Below are positions 42,804-55,395 of a stretch of DNA of 64,000 nucleotides, piece by piece (the first letter of the stretch is position 1; every line of letters starts with the position of its first letter). Source of the stretch: Thinopyrum elongatum (lineage: Eukaryota; Streptophyta; Magnoliopsida; Poales; Poaceae). Under the pieces are notes generated by a model. It was given only the letters and a program-made list of their open reading frames with translations, was not told the DNA's origin and ran no database searches. A program made the position numbers and the translations under genes. The stretch covers positions 203,156,086-203,220,085 of the forward strand of contig CM022302.1 in the NCBI GenBank assembly GCA_011799875.1, read 5' to 3'.

Positions 42804-45800
42804 TCATGATGTCGATGGAGGAGCGCCAGCATTGTTGGGGTCATCTGTTGAGGTAGGGCCTGCCGCAGTGTCGTTCAAGTCTTCAGCTTCCTCCGTCTCG
42901 CGCGATGAAGAATATGAACTGGCAACAAGCTGAGGAACTTTGACTTTCTTGAATTTCTTCGAAGGTGGCTGGGACCAGTCAAAGTCCTGTTGGAAGCCCA
43001 TCTCCTTGAGTTCTTCAGCACTATGAAGATTAGACAGAATCGCCCAAGTGCGGTCAAAGACTTCATGCAAGTAGTAGTGATTCTTCTTCACAGTATTTTG
43101 AGTGACTGTCATATTCTGAAGAATTGCACCAAACTGACGCTTGACCCACTTGTGATTTCGATCAACTTTCTGATGAAGACTAAGGAGAAGTTCACGATCA
43201 GTCATCACACGCGGAGCTGTGGCTTGAGGATGATGTTCTGAAGCTTTGGCGGCAGAATCTTGAGTTGCAGAGTCATCATTGGTGGAATAGGAAGTAGCTT
43301 TGCGAAACTGTCCATCCAATGGACGAGTACCTTCATCAATAACAGCAGCCTTGCCCTTCTCGTCAGCTGAGGAAATAGTCCGTTTGAGGACTTCAATAGG
43401 GGGCAAATAGCTGAGATGATTTTGAAAGTCAGCCTTATAATGAATTGAAGACCTTGATCTGATGAATCTCATGATCCAGGGAGCATAAGGCTTCAACTCA
43501 AAAGGCGACAGAGCAGCATTGGCCAAAGTCCTCATGAAGAAATCATGGTAGTTGATAGGAATACCATGAATGATATTGAACGGCAGATTCTTCATAATGC
43601 CAACAACTTCTTCATCATCAGAGTTGTGGCCCTTGATTGGACTGAGGGTTTTGGTCAATATGCGATAGACTGTCCTTGGCACATAGAGCAATTCCTTGAC
43701 GAGGAATTTGGTCCTTGGAGCTTGGCCTGGCTTCAAAGGCTTCATCAGCACTTGCATCAGATGATCAGACAGTTCAGGTTCAACATAGAGAAGCCTAGCA
43801 CCTTCAGTGGGAGGACTGACTGGGACGGCATGAAGCAATTCAGAGGCCGGTGCTTTGAAATGAGTATTATCGGTCATCCAGTCCAATACCCATGAATTGA
43901 CATCATCAACATTTCCAGTAATGTGCAGCGTGGCGAAGAATTGAAGAATGAGTTCTTCATTCCAATCGCAGATGTCGGTGCAGAAATTGAGTAACCTAGC
44001 GTCATGAAGAACACTGAGGACTGGTGTGAAGCAGGGCAGCGATTCCATATCTACATGAGGAATTTGCTCATGTTCAAAGATCTTATCCTTATCAACCAAC
44101 AATGAGGAGTAGAAGTTCATCTGGCTTGCAGTCCAGAAACGCTTGCGACAAAGACGAGCAGAGTCATAGGGATTGTAGTCAGTGAAGAATATGTGCTCGT
44201 TGAAGAAATCCTCAGCATTAAACTTCTGCTTCTTGGAGTGAGGGTTCTGTGGCTTGGGCTGAAGATTAACAGTTGAAGAATTTACAGCCTCTTGAGGTGT
44301 AGCCACTGGAGCCACTGGCTGAGGAATTTCAGCAGCAGCCTTGGCCTTCATTTCTTCAGACATATGTACATCAGCGCTAGTGACTGGAACTTCTTCAGGT
44401 ATAGAGTGAAGTGAAGCTTGACGTTCATCAGAGCCCGTATGAATTTCTTCAGTTTGCACAGGAGACTGAGGAACATGATGTAGAGGGGTTGTCAGAGGTG
44501 AATTGGGGTGATGACTTTCCCAAAAGTCATCATTCAGAATAGGTGTTGTAGACCCAATATCCACATCCTCATCTTCTTCAGTTCCTTCGACGCCTGCCTC
44601 TTCAGCTGTGAACTGAGGCATGGGCGATGATACCTGTGGGGTTGAAGAGAAAGTATCCACTTCAATTTCTTCATCCATCTGCTCTGTCGAAGCAGCAGAA
44701 GGATCTTCTTCATCAGATTTACTTGGAATTTCATATTCCTCACCAAAGGGAATGATCTCCTTTGATGGCATGCTTGATATTGGAATAGCATCAATTGGGT
44801 TTTCAGATGAACTCGTCAAAGTCTTCAATTTCTTGGGAGCTGAAGACTCTGAAGATGCAGATGCTTTCCTTTTCTTCACAGCTGCTCGCTCCGCAGCCTT
44901 GGTTTTCTTCGCTTCTGATGCAGAAGGAAGGTTGATGCTTGTCATCGGTGCAGGAGGAGCAGAGGAAATTGGTTGAATTTCTTCAGGCACAACAGATGCA
45001 GTTGCCCTGGCTTGTTCAGATTCCTCAGGCACAGTAGCAGATGCTTCAACTGGCCTGGATTGCTCTTCAGGCGCAATATTGGAGGTTGCCCTGGCATTTT
45101 CTTCAGAGACTGGAATTTCTTCATCAGCTCTGGCGCTTTCATTTTCTTCAGCAGACTGAACAGATGTTCCAGTCTGAGGAAATTTGGGTTGCGATGAAGC
45201 TGCAACACTTGGAGTAAATCCTTTTGCCATTCTGACGAATCTGACTTTGGCACCTAGCCAATCTGCATGGAATGCATGAAATTCATCACTAAGTGCTTTG
45301 ATCTCAGCCTGCATAGTCACAAGTTCTTCAGGAGACATTTTCACAACATTATTCTTCAGAAAATGCTCCTTCTTGTACTGAGCCTTCTTCACCTGCCTGG
45401 CCTTTTCAAATTTCCATTTTTCTTCATTTATGAAGGCCGTCAACATGTGACTTTGACCAGGAGTGAGGTTTAATTTAGGCAAAGGTGTGTTAGGGTTCTT
45501 GTGCCATAGATCAATAAAATCAAGGATCTTCCTTGGATCCAGCATGAGGGGCACAGCACTGCCTTTGGCTCTAGCGGCCCTTTGTTGTCGATCTCTGATG
45601 AGCTCAGCTAATTCTTCATCATCAGCTTCGTCTTCGCTTGACGGAACCTGAAAGGCGACTTGCTTCTTGTGAGGACTTGGCCTTGTGCCTCGTCCAGCAG
45701 TGGCCTTTTTCTTCAGCAAGGTCGGAGTTGTTGAAGACTGAGGTGGAGCTGAAGAACTTGCAGAGACTCCTGAAGCAATTGAGATTCCAGTAGTCCTTTG

Positions 45801-46509
45801 GCATGTGGCAAGATGCACAGGTGCTGAGGACTTTGCAGGAGCAGCTGAGGATTTTGCAACCGAGGGAGTTTGAGCTGCTTTTGAGGAATTTGCTTGAGGA
45901 ACAGGCCGTGAGGGCATTGCAGCTGAGGAACTTGTCTTGACAACTGATTTCTTCATCATAGCCTTCTTAGGCTTGATAGCAGAGGCCTCAGCGGCGGCAG
46001 CAACAGAATCTTCATTGAATTTCTTTACTGCCTCTTTAGCCACTTTGGCCAGCTTGGCTTGACGCTTAGCCCACTCCTGAGGAAATTCCTCACCTCTTCT
46101 GATGCTAGTGGGATCAGCTTCTTGGCCAGGAGCCAATGGAGGTCTTGGACATGGAGGGTTAACAGCAAATTTCTTCATGTACTTGGGAGTGACATAGCGA
46201 TATTCCCTCCATTCTCTTGCCCATCTCCTCTCAATCTTCTGAATGCGCACTTTGCGCTGATTTTTGTTCTCCTTGCCATGAGTTGCTTCATCAGGAGTAC
46301 AATATTCATCATAGATGTCATCAGGGATCTCAAAAGCAGTATTTGTTTCTGGCCTCTTTCCTCCCTTCTGAGGTCTTTTACCATCAGCCATTTTCTTCAC
46401 TTGAGGGTTTTGAACAATCGAATTTTCTGATGAGGTGTGCAATTTTTTCTTCAAGGAACGCTGCAAATGAGTTAAGTTGATGAGAACCTAGAGATTCAGC
46501 AGCGGACAT
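42804..46509 (-). CDS. Copia-C third gene (ORF3), about 1,235 codons, one frameshift
   Basis: Starts at ATG 46,509 (MSAAESLGSHQL). A 1-base insertion in an A run near 46,447 shifts the frame, after which 1,220 codons are open to the stop at 42,804. The N-terminal region (to about residue 170) is basic with WAREWREYRYVTPKYMKKF. An Ala/Ser/Pro/Glu-rich low-complexity middle follows. A globular region (about residues 780-1,080) starts near FFTDYNPYDSARLCRKRFW and contains WNEELILQFFATLHI and YHDFFMRTLANAALS. This resembles the putative plant transposon protein domain (PF20167-like). No signal peptide, membrane segment or enzyme motif is seen, so I do not call it an envelope. It has its own promoter region upstream. 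Function unknown. Confidence 0.8.
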
Positions 46510-46515
46510 GTGTAC

Positions 46516-46838
46516 CTGTGAACAGAATATAGGTGCGAAGAGTTTTGGAGAGGTCATATGCGTTCTCAGAAGATTTTCAAAAGTATCAAGTTTGAGGAAG
46601 ATGACCAGGGGTGTCTTGAGGAATTTCACTAAGCATTTTTGACTTAGGTTCCAGAGTTGTGTAGATTGAAAATCCACACAATTGAGGAATCTTGAAGAAA
46701 AACATTGCTTAGAGAAACTGATCAAAGACAGAAGCAAGTTGGTGTTTAAGAACATGAAAGTTGAAGAATAAACACCTTTTGAAGATTTTGTGGAAATCAT
46801 CAGAATCAACAAGGGCAGTAAAAATAAATTTTATTTAC
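46516..46838 (-). other. Putative leader intron of third gene (Copia-C)
   Basis: Minus-strand GTAAATAAAA ... TTCACAG, 323 bases, identical in length to that of Copia-B. Inferred from splice signals only. Confidence 0.5.
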
Positions 46839-47107
46839 CCTTGACGAAGAACACGACGAACTGAGAGTGGTAGTGGAGATGTTCGTCCATTCAGATCTTC
46901 CACGCCCTAACTTGGCGATGGAAAACAGCTACGGCGGCGGCGGAGTGAGGATTTCCGCGGCCGACGTGAGTACGACGGCGACGAGGTCGAGGCAGTGAAG
47001 CTCTTCCTCACCGGCGACGATGGAGTGTAGCGGCGGCGCTAGGTCTGAGAGCTCGAGCGAGGGAGTAAGATCGAGCGGGGTAAATGAGCTCTGAGGAGGG
47101 TGAGGGG

Positions 47108-47115
47108 TATTTATA
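47108..47115 (-). promoter_or_regulatory. Internal TATA box upstream of third gene (Copia-C)
   Basis: Minus-strand TATAAATA about 600 bases before the ATG, conserved with 21,794-21,801 in Copia-B. Confidence 0.65.
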
Positions 47116-47833
47116 GCAGAGGTGAAAAACCGCTCGTCCGAAGAAAATGGACAAACATGCCCCTGACCCTTCTCATCCTAGCGACATGTGTCACCCATGA
47201 ACTGTGAAGTGGAGATCGTGTTAGATCGTGGGTGAATAGATAAATCTTATCGAGGGATAAGGAACGGTTTGAACGGCAAAAGCCGAAAATTCAGATAAGA
47301 ATATTTTAATGTTTCGTTCGCAAATTCTTCAGCTGTCAAGGACACAGTGAAGACTTTGAACGGGTTTCAAATAGAACGCACATGAAGAATTTGTGAACGG
47401 ACTGGATTGAGTTTAGAATTGAGGGGGAACGGGTCCGATCACATTCACTTAGAAGAAACACAACTTGAAGAATTAGCAATAAGTGAATGCTGTAGAGGAC
47501 AGAAAACTCAAATATATATATAGTCAATGAAGAACATAGACGGAAAGAGTGAAGATTTTGCAAAGTTGAAGAATTTGAAAATTTGAAGAATTTGCACAAT
47601 GATGAAAAACACAAATTTTGAAGATTTTCAACTTTTTGTGGTGGCGTGACCCACCGTGTAAGAATGATGATTTCAGACACCGCGTACAATTGTCGTAGGG
47701 CTCTGAGAATCAAATTCTTCATTAATTTCTTCACACTTAGAGGGTTATTCTTCATTGATTGAAGAAAAACGTTTCTTCGTGTGTTGCACATCTAAGTCAT
47801 CAATTTGCATAAGTGTTAGGATGTGTGTCCTTT

Positions 47834-50800
47834 TCAAAGGACATTCGAAGATTCTAAGATATTTAGCTTACACCGCAACTTGCTAAATCTCTTCTCATCC
47901 AAGGGCTTTGTGAAGATATCCGCTAGCTGTTCTTCGGACTTCACGGGATCAATAGAGATGTCACCCTTCAACACATGATCTCGAAGAAAATGATGACGAA
48001 TCTCGATGTGCTTTGTCTTCGAGTGCTGAACCGGGTTATGAGCAATTTTGATGGCACTCTCGTTGTCGCAGTAGAGTGGCACATTCTTCACATTGATGCC
48101 GTAGTCCTTGAGGGTTTGCTTCATCCATAGCAATTGAGCACAGCAAGAACCAGCAGCAATATACTCAGCTTCAGCAGTAGAGAGTGATACGCAGTTCTGC
48201 TTCTTCGAGGACCAACATACTAAGGATCGTCTGAGGAAATGGCATGTGCCTGAAGTTGACTTGCGGTCCACACGATCACCGGCATAGTCAGAGTCAGAAT
48301 ATCCAATGAGATCAAAAACCAAGCCCTGGGGATACCATAATCCAAGTGTTGGAGTGTGAGCTAGATATCGAAGAATATGTTTCACAGCCTTATGGTGTGA
48401 TTCCTTCGGTGTAGCTTGAAAACGGGCACACATGCAAACACTAAGCATAATATCCGGCCTAGATGCACATAGGTACAATAAAGAACCAATCATGGAGCGG
48501 TATACCTTTTGATCGAAGTCTATTCCATTTTCATCAGTGCATAGATGGCCATTTGTGGGCATAGGGAATTTGACGCCTCTGCATTCTTGCATACCGAATT
48601 TTCTCAGAACGTCCTTGAGGTATTTCTCTTGAGAAATGAAAATGCCATTATGTTGTTGACGAATTTGAAGACCTAAGAAGAATTTCAATTCTCCCATCAT
48701 GGACATTTGATATTCCTCACTCATCATGTAAGCAAATTCGTCACTGTAATGTTGGTTAGTACAGCCAAAGATAATATCATCAACATATATTTGGCACATG
48801 AATAATTCATCATCATAGGTTTTGGTGAAAAGAGTTGGGTCGAGTGAACCGGGTTTGAAGCCTTTCTTCATGAGGAATTCCTTCAGAGTATCATACCACA
48901 CCCGAGGGGCCTGCTTGAGGCCATAGAGGGCCTTATTGAGTCTGAAGACTTTGTCAGGATGTTTAGGGTCTTCAAAACCTGGGGGTTGAGCAACATATAC
49001 TTCTTCCTCAAGCTTACCATTGAGGAATGCACTTTTCACATCCATTTGATATAAGATGATATTATGATGGTTAGCATAAGCAAGCAATATGCGAATAGCC
49101 TCAAGTCTAGCAACAGGTGCAAAAGTCTCATCGAAATCAATTCCTTCAACCTGTGTGTAGCCTTGAGCTACAAGACGAGCCTTGTTCCTCACCACTAGGC
49201 CATTTTCATCTTGCTTGTTGCGGTAGATCCATTTGGTACCGATGATATTGTGCTTGCATGGGTCCGGTCGCTTGACAAGCTCCCATACATTGTTCAGCTT
49301 GAATTGATGTAATTCCTCTTGCATTGCTTGAATCCATTCAGGCTCCAGAAATGCCTCATCAACTTTGGTGGGCTCTGTGATAGAGACGAAAGCAAAATGC
49401 CCACAAAAGTTAGATAAATGTGAAGCTTTTGAGCGAGTCAGAGGACCTGGTGCGTTGATGTCGTTGATGATTCTCTCAATCTGTACTTCATTTGCAACGC
49501 GGGGATGAGCAGGTTGACGACTTTGATTTGGCTCAGCATTTTCTTCAGAGCCATTTTCTTCAGATGCGCCAGCATGCTGTTCTTCATGTTCTGGAATGAT
49601 TTCTTCAGCAGATTCTTCAGTAGGAATGACATCCTCAGTAGCTTTGAACTTGATGGTTTCCTCATGTGTCTTTTCATCTAGCACAGGAGGTAGGTGCTCT
49701 CTTTGCGAGCCGTTAGTTTCATCGAACCGCACATCTACAGTTTCAACAACCTTGTTGTGATAGGTATTGAAGACCCTGTAGGTGTGCGAGTCCTTTCCGT
49801 AACCAAGCATAAAACCTTCATGTGCTTTCGGTGCAAATTTAGAATTGTGATGTGGATCTCTAATCCAGCATTTAGCACCGAAGACTTTGAAATAACTCAC
49901 ATTGGGTTTCTTGTCAGTGAGGAGTTCATATGAGGTCTTCTTGAAGAATTTGTGAAGATATACCCTGTTGATGATGTGGCATGCAGTATCAATTGCCTCA
50001 GGCCAGAAGTGACGAGGTGTCTTGTATTCATCAAGCATGGTGCGAGCCATCTCAACAAGAGTCCTGTTCTTGCGCTCCACAACGCCATTCTGCTGAGGAG
50101 TGTATGGGGCAGATAGCTCATGAGTAATACCAAGTTCATCGAGATAGTCATCAAGACCAATATTCTTGAACTCAGTCCCATTGTCACTACGTATATGCTT
50201 GATCTTCACGCCGAAATTCGTCGAAGCCCTTGAGGAAAATTGTCTGAAGACTTCCTGCACTTCAGTTTTGTAAGTAATGACATGCACCCATGTGTAACGA
50301 GAATAGTCATCAACAATGACAAAGCCATATAGAGATGCTGCATTTGTTAGTGTGGCATAATGAGTAGGGCCAAAGAGATCCATATGAAGCAATTCAAAAG
50401 GACGAGAAGTAGTCATGATAGTCTTCGAGGGGTGCTTGGCTCTGGTCATCTTTCCAGCCTCACAAGCCCCACAAAGATGATCTTTGAGGAATTTGACACC
50501 CTCGATGCCAATGACGTGCTTTTTCTTCACGAGCGTGTGTAAGTTCCTCATGCCAGCATGACCCAGTCGTCGATGCCATAGCCAGCCTTCTGAAGCTTTG
50601 GCAAGTAGACAAGTGGCAGGCTGTGGTCCTGCAGAGAAATCAACAATATACAAGTCTCCTCTCCTAAAGCCTTCGAAGACTTTGGAATTGTCAGATTCCA
50701 TGAGCACTAAGCAACGATATTTGCCAAAGACAACAACCATATCAAGATCACAAAGCATTGAGACAGACATGAGGTTGAATCCGAGGGACTCGACAAGCAT

Positions 50801-50998
50801 GACTTTATCCATGTGTCGATCCTTTGAGATTCCAACCCTACCTAGACCCAATACCTTGCTTTTGCCTTTGTCAGCGTAGGTGATATGCTTCAAGTGTGAT
50901 GGAGATAAAGGAGTGTTCATCAGTAAGCTCTTGTCACCGGTCATGTGATTTGTACATCCACTATCGAGGACCCACTCAGTAGCTTTGGGTAAATCATC
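47834..50998 (-). CDS. pol: Copia-C pol polyprotein, open (about 1,054 aa)
   Basis: It supplies the enzymes for processing, reverse transcription and integration. The frame begins at 50,998 with [17 protein letters not shown], with no ATG until 50,944, and ends at 47,834. In order: protease (DSG near residue 12); integrase zinc finger (HRRLGHAG ... CGACEAG); integrase core with the D-D-E triad seen in [16 protein letters not shown] and [10 protein letters not shown]; reverse transcriptase with [13 protein letters not shown] and YVDDIIFG; RNase H with AEAEYIAA and the C-terminal [16 protein letters not shown]. The length is normal for Copia pol. It is separated from gag by a 240-base spacer with stops. 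All catalytic residues I can check are present, so it is the best candidate in the window for a working enzyme set, although its own gag is broken. Confidence 0.95.
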   Translation of the reverse strand, partial: DDLPKATEWVLDSGCTNHMTGDKSLLMNTPLSPSHLKHITYADKGKSKVLGLGRVGISKDRHMDKVMLVESLGFNLMSVSMLCDLDMVVVFGKYRCLVLMESDNSKVFEGFRRGDLYIVDFSAGPQPATCLLAKASEGWLWHRRLGHAGMRNLHTLVKKKHVIGIEGVKFLKDHLCGACEAGKMTRAKHPSKTIMTTSRPFELLHMDLFGPTHYATLTNAASLYGFVIVDDYSRYTWVHVITYKTEVQEVFRQFSSRASTNFGVKIKHIRSDNGTEFKNIGLDDYLDELGITHELSAPYTPQQNGVVERKNRTLVEMARTMLDEYKTPRHFWPEAIDTACHIINRVYLHKFFKKTSYELLTDKKPNVSYFKVFGAKCWIRDPHHNSKFAPKAHEGFMLGYGKDSHTYRVFNTYHNKVVETVDVRFDETNGSQREHLPPVLDEKTHEETIKFKATEDVIPTEESAEEIIPEHEEQHAGASEENGSEENAEPNQSRQPAHPRVANEVQIERIINDINAPGPLTRSKASHLSNFCGHFAFVSITEPTKVDEAFLEPEWIQAMQEELHQFKLNNVWELVKRPDPCKHNIIGTKWIYRNKQDENGLVVRNKARLVAQGYTQVEGIDFDETFAPVARLEAIRILLAYANHHNIILYQMDVKSAFLNGKLEEEVYVAQPPGFEDPKHPDKVFRLNKALYGLKQAPRVWYDTLKEFLMKKGFKPGSLDPTLFTKTYDDELFMCQIYVDDIIFGCTNQHYSDEFAYMMSEEYQMSMMGELKFFLGLQIRQQHNGIFISQEKYLKDVLRKFGMQECRGVKFPMPTNGHLCTDENGIDFDQKVYRSMIGSLLYLCASRPDIMLSVCMCARFQATPKESHHKAVKHILRYLAHTPTLGLWYPQGLVFDLIGYSDSDYAGDRVDRKSTSGTCHFLRRSLVCWSSKKQNCVSLSTAEAEYIAAGSCCAQLLWMKQTLKDYGINVKNVPLYCDNESAIKIAHNPVQHSKTKHIEIRHHFLRDHVLKGDISIDPVKSEEQLADIFTKPLDEKRFSKLRCKLNILESSNVL

Positions 50999-51237
50999 CT
51001 GCAGATGAATTAGTGCATCTTACGAACTCATATACTTCAGAGTGAAGAATATGACATCAAATTCATCAGACATATTTCATCAATTAAAGCAACATATGTA
51101 TATATAGCAATGTGAGGGCGTGAGAAATGAATAAATCATTTCTTCATGATTAGCTTGCGTCCTTTCAAGCATTTCAGGTCTCCAGCAAATTCTTCAAACG
51201 ATTTAGTTCGTCTGGAGACCTGACCCTGCATAAGAGA

Positions 51238-53777
51238 TTAGTTCCTTTTCTTCACCACCCACATCTGGAGGGGTGGCAAAGAGTTCATCATTCTGCGAGC
51301 TCCATAAGAGAAAGGTGGCATAGACGCCAGACCACTTCGTTTCACATAAGAGGGGTTAGGGTAAGCATATGAATAAGCAGAGAAATTCTTTGAGGACTTA
51401 TGAACATAATGATTTGAAGAATAATACATATATATTCATAGCCCTTAGGCTTTCCCTGCGAAACAGAAGTGTTAGCACGATGATGTTCATGTGAGGACTT
51501 TGATCCATGTGAGGAATTTGATTCATATGAAGAATTTGATCTGGGGTTCTTATTCTTCACAGGTGGTGTCATGAGGACATTCACCTGAAGACTTTCAAGG
51601 CACCTTTTGGGAACCCAGATTTTCTTCATAGGGGGACCATTCCTGCAGTTAGATCCAACATATCTAGCAAATACCTCACCATTCTGATTTTTGAACAGTT
51701 TATAGTTGGAGTCAAATGACTCATCAGATGAATATGAGGATTCACAAGTAAAGCCAGGTAAAGTGGATGGATCTACGGGAGGTCCCTTCGCAGCAACCCA
51801 TGAGGTTTTGGGATACTGCTCCGGTTTCCAGTAGGTTCCATCAGCATTGAGTTTCCTCTCAAAGGCAATACCCTCTTTCCTAGGGTTCCTGTTCAAGATC
51901 TGCTTTTTGAGCACATCACAAAGAGTCTGATGCCCTTTGAGGCTTTTGTACATGCCTGTCACATACAATTCCTTCAACCCTGCATTTTCGTCAGTGATAC
52001 TAGTGGTATCCTCAGATGAGGAATTTGTGACCACAGAGATAGTTGAAGAATTTGCAGCAATGGAAGCATTTGAACATTCAGGTGAAGAATTAGCAGTTTC
52101 ACGTTCAATGCATTTTAAGCATGGTGGAATAAATTCTTCCTGAGCGGAACTGATCTGTTGAGCAAGCAAAGAATCATTTTCCTTCTGAAGATCTTCATGA
52201 TTCACCCTTAGCTTCTCAAGATCTTGCTTTCTTTGAAGAAATTCATAAGAAAGCTTCTCATGATCGGCTATGAGAGTTTCATGACGACCTTGAAGGTTGT
52301 CAAACTTAGACTATAGTTGCTGAAGATTATCAGTCAGTGTTTGAGTTCGATCCATTTCCTCACCTAACAGATCATCGCTTTTGTCTAGCATATTTTGAAC
52401 CTTTTCCAAAGCCTTTTGTTGTTTAACAGCAATATTAGCAAGTTTGGAATAGCTGGGTTTGAGGTTATCATCAGATTCATCCTCACTTGATTCAGAGGAG
52501 GGATATTTGAGTACCTTGGCACCTTTTGCCATGAAGCAATAGGTGGGAGCATAGTCATCGTTGCCGTCATCAGCAGTGTTGGGGAAGCCATTTTCCTCAG
52601 TGTTGAAGATGGACTTGCTAACGTAAGCAGTAGCGAGGGCTAGGCTCACCACACCAGAGTCTGACTCCTCAGATGCCTCCTCTTCCTCATGTTCCTCAGA
52701 TTCAGCTTCAGAGTCCATTTCCTTGCCAATGAATGCCCGAGCTTTCTTGGAGCTGCTCTTCTTGAGAGATGAAGACTTTGAAGATCTTGATGATGAGGAC
52801 TTTGAAGATTTCTTCTTCTTCTTAGAGTCATCTGAACTATCATCCTTGTATTTCTTCTTCTTTGATTCCTTCTCCCACTAAGGACAATCAGTAATGTAGT
52901 GACCAGGTTTCTTGCATTTATGGCAAGTTCTCTTCTTGTAATCACGGGATGAGGAATCTGATTTCATGTCATCACCTCTTGAGGATTTTCCAAATCGGCC
53001 ACGTCTAGAGAACTTCTGGAATTTCCTCACGAGCATTGCTAGCTCCTGACTCAGTTCTTCAGGATCACCAAGGCTGCTACCAGAATCTTCATCTTCAGAT
53101 TCAGAGACTGCCTTGGCTTTCAGTGCACGAGATCTACCATAGCTAGGTCCGTAGAGATCTCTCTTCTCAGCTAGTTGGAATTCATGAGTATTTAGCCTCT
53201 CGAGGATATCAGCAGGATCAAGTGACTTGTAGTCTCCACGTTCTTGAATCATCAGTGCCAGTGTATCGAATGAAGAATCGAGTGACCTCAGCAATTTCTT
53301 CACCACCTCATGGTCGGTGATGTCAGTGGCACTCAGTGCTTGAAGCTCATTTGAAATGTCAGTGAGGCGATCAAAGGTTTGCTGAACATTTTCATTGTCG
53401 AGTCTTTTGAAGCGGTTGAAGAGATTGCGAAGAACGTCAACTCGAGAGTCACGTTGAGTTGAGACTCCTTCGTTGACCTTGGACAACCTATCCCAGATAA
53501 GCTTAGCTGTCTCCAAAGCACTCACTCTGCCATACTGCCCTTTGCTCAGATGGCCACATATGATATTCTTCGCTTGAGAGTCGAGTTGCTTGAATCTCTT
53601 CACATCAGCAGCGTTTACGGAAGGAATGACAGAGGGAACACCCTTTTCCACAACATACCAGAGATCGTTGTCAATTGCCTCAAGATGCATGCGCATCTTG
53701 TTCTTCCAGTAGGGGTAGTCCATCCCATCGAAGGTAGGACACCCAGCTAAGACCTTGATCATGCCTGCAGTCGACAT
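51238..53777 (-). pseudogene. gag: Copia-C gag, two nonsense changes and a frameshift
   Basis: Starts MSTAGMIKVLAGCPTFDG at 53,777, 68 bases after the LTR. The core is open to a TAG at 52,878-52,880, right after the zinc knuckle CHKCKKPGHYITDC. A second TAG is at 52,311-52,313 (NLQQL-stop), and a frameshift occurs near 51,430. Both stops replace a CAG Gln codon that Copia-B still has. The protein end reads VVKKRN-stop at 51,238. It has about three SSYGS-type repeat units where Copia-B has about seven. Confidence 0.93.
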
Positions 53778-53830
53778 AACTAAAACTCCAGGTGGTTAAA
53801 CCAAAATCACACAGAACAAGGGAGTACCTT

Positions 53831-53842
53831 GCTCTGATACCA
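53831..53842 (-). other. Primer binding site of Copia-C (initiator tRNA-Met)
   Basis: Minus-strand TGGTATCAGAGC, two bases from the 5' LTR that ends at 53,845. Confidence 0.95.
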
Positions 53843-53844
53843 AT

Positions 53845-55372
53845 TGAAAGTGCGTTATATCGACTAGAGGGGGGTGAATAGGCGATATTTACAAATTCGT
53901 CACTGAGGAATTTCAAGGTGAGGAAATTCCTAAGCGACGAACTACTTAGCAGCGGAATGAGTACTCAGATGCAAGCATAACAGAGCAGTAGCACAGTCAT
54001 CATGATGAAATGAAAACAAGCACAGAGTACGAGTAGCGTAAACACAGGATAAGCAGGCTGAAGACAAACTGACTGAAGAATTTGAACTGAGGAAATTGAG
54101 AAAGTCTTCAGACAAAGTCTTCAAACAGTAATGATCAAATACATAGCAAGTATGCGAGGAAATGAAAGGGTTGAGGAAATAGAACCAGTAGCTCGGTGAA
54201 GACACTGATTTGGTAGACCAGTTCCAACTGCTGTGACAGTTGTACGTCTGGTTGGAGCGGCTAGGTATTTAAACCTGAGGACACACAGTCCCGGACACCC
54301 AGTCCTGAACACACAGTCCAGGACACCTAGTCCTCACCGTATTATCCTTGAGCTAAGGTCACACAGACCTCGCCCAACCACTCGTGGTAAGTCTTCAGGT
54401 GACTTCCAAACCTTCACATACTCGGTCACTTGGCAATCCACAATTTCCTCTTGGATGCTCTAGACCATGACGCCTAACCGTCTGGAGGATGCACAGTCCT
54501 CAAAGGTAACAAGTGTCGGTTCCACATAGGAACAATCGCTTCAGTGATGCTCAATCACTTTGGGTTTGTAGGTGTTTGGGTTTTTGGTTTTTCCTCACTT
54601 GATGATTTTCGCTCAAAGTCCTCGGAGGATGGGATGCTCTAAATGACAAGTGTCAATCTATTTCTTGGAGCAGCCAACCAGCTAGTGGTTGAAGGGGGCG
54701 GCTATTTATAGCCTAGGGAGCAGCCCGACATGATAAGACATAAATGCCCTTCAATGATATGACCGTTAGGTGGGTAGATATTTTGGGACAGCTGGCACGT
54801 AGCACAGCAACGGTCGGAAATTTGAGTATCAAATTCCTCAGGGCTATCATAATCCTCACTTGTAGGCAATCCACACTGGCGAATTTCTAACTCCTCAGTC
54901 AGAACAAATTCCTCAGAGAACAGAAGAACTTCGTCTCTGTCACTGAAGAACTTGACTAAACTGTATGAGATTTCCAATGGCTTCACTTGAAAGGATTGGG
55001 TAGGTGTAGGATTTTGAGTTGAGCATCACTTGGAAATTTTTCCTTAGTTTTACCTCGACCCCCTTTAACAGTACGGTGTTTCCAATGACTCAAGAAGAAG
55101 AAAATGAAACTACGAAAACAAAAGTCTTCACGCTTCATAGTCCTCGCATGAATATCAAGTCTTCAGGGTCACACCAATTTCTTCACTTTCAAAGTCTTCA
55201 AGAAAACCAAAGTCTTCAGTTGAAGACATTCATATTTAGGGGTCGACATTCATCGTAAATAACAAACTCCTCATAGACTTATAGACCTGTGTACACTCAC
55301 AAACACATTAGACCCTTAACCTATAAGTCTTCAATATACCAAAATCACTAAGGGGCACTAGATGCACTTACA
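53845..55372 (-). repeat. Copia-C 5' LTR
   Basis: Minus-strand TGTAAGTGCATC ... CACTTTCA, 1528 bp. The TATA box is at 54,703-54,710. Confidence 0.95.
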
Positions 55373-55377
55373 GTTTC
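55373..55377 (+). other. Target site duplication GTTTC (right) of Copia-C
   Basis: Matches 40,742-40,746. Confidence 0.95.
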
Positions 55378-55395
55378 TGTTCTCTTGGCTCAACG

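Larger units (their letters stand above)
46510..47833 (-). promoter_or_regulatory. Internal promoter, leader and intron of Copia-C third gene
   Basis: On the minus strand, after the pol stop, an A/T-rich stretch with many GAAGAATTT motifs leads to a TATA box at 47,108-47,115 (TATAAATACCCC). A GC-rich leader, a donor GTAAATAAAA and an acceptor TTCACAG bound a 323-base intron (46,516-46,838), six bases before ATG 46,509. The arrangement is the same as at 21,071-22,400. Confidence 0.65.
40747..55372 (-). mobile_element. Copia-C: complete Sirevirus-like LTR retrotransposon, inverted
   Basis: A 14,626-bp element of the same family as Copia-B on the opposite strand. It has LTRs of 1529 and 1528 bp, an initiator-Met primer site, gag with two stops and a frameshift, an open pol, a third gene with one frameshift, several polypurine tracts and GTTTC target duplications. 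By eye the LTRs differ at about 15 positions (about 1%), half of the Copia-B value, in line with it being the last insertion of the stack. Confidence 0.94.

Noticed and set aside
42804..46509. Third gene of Copia-C as an envelope gene
   Set aside because: No signal peptide, transmembrane segment or cleavage-like site is seen. Position after pol alone is not enough.
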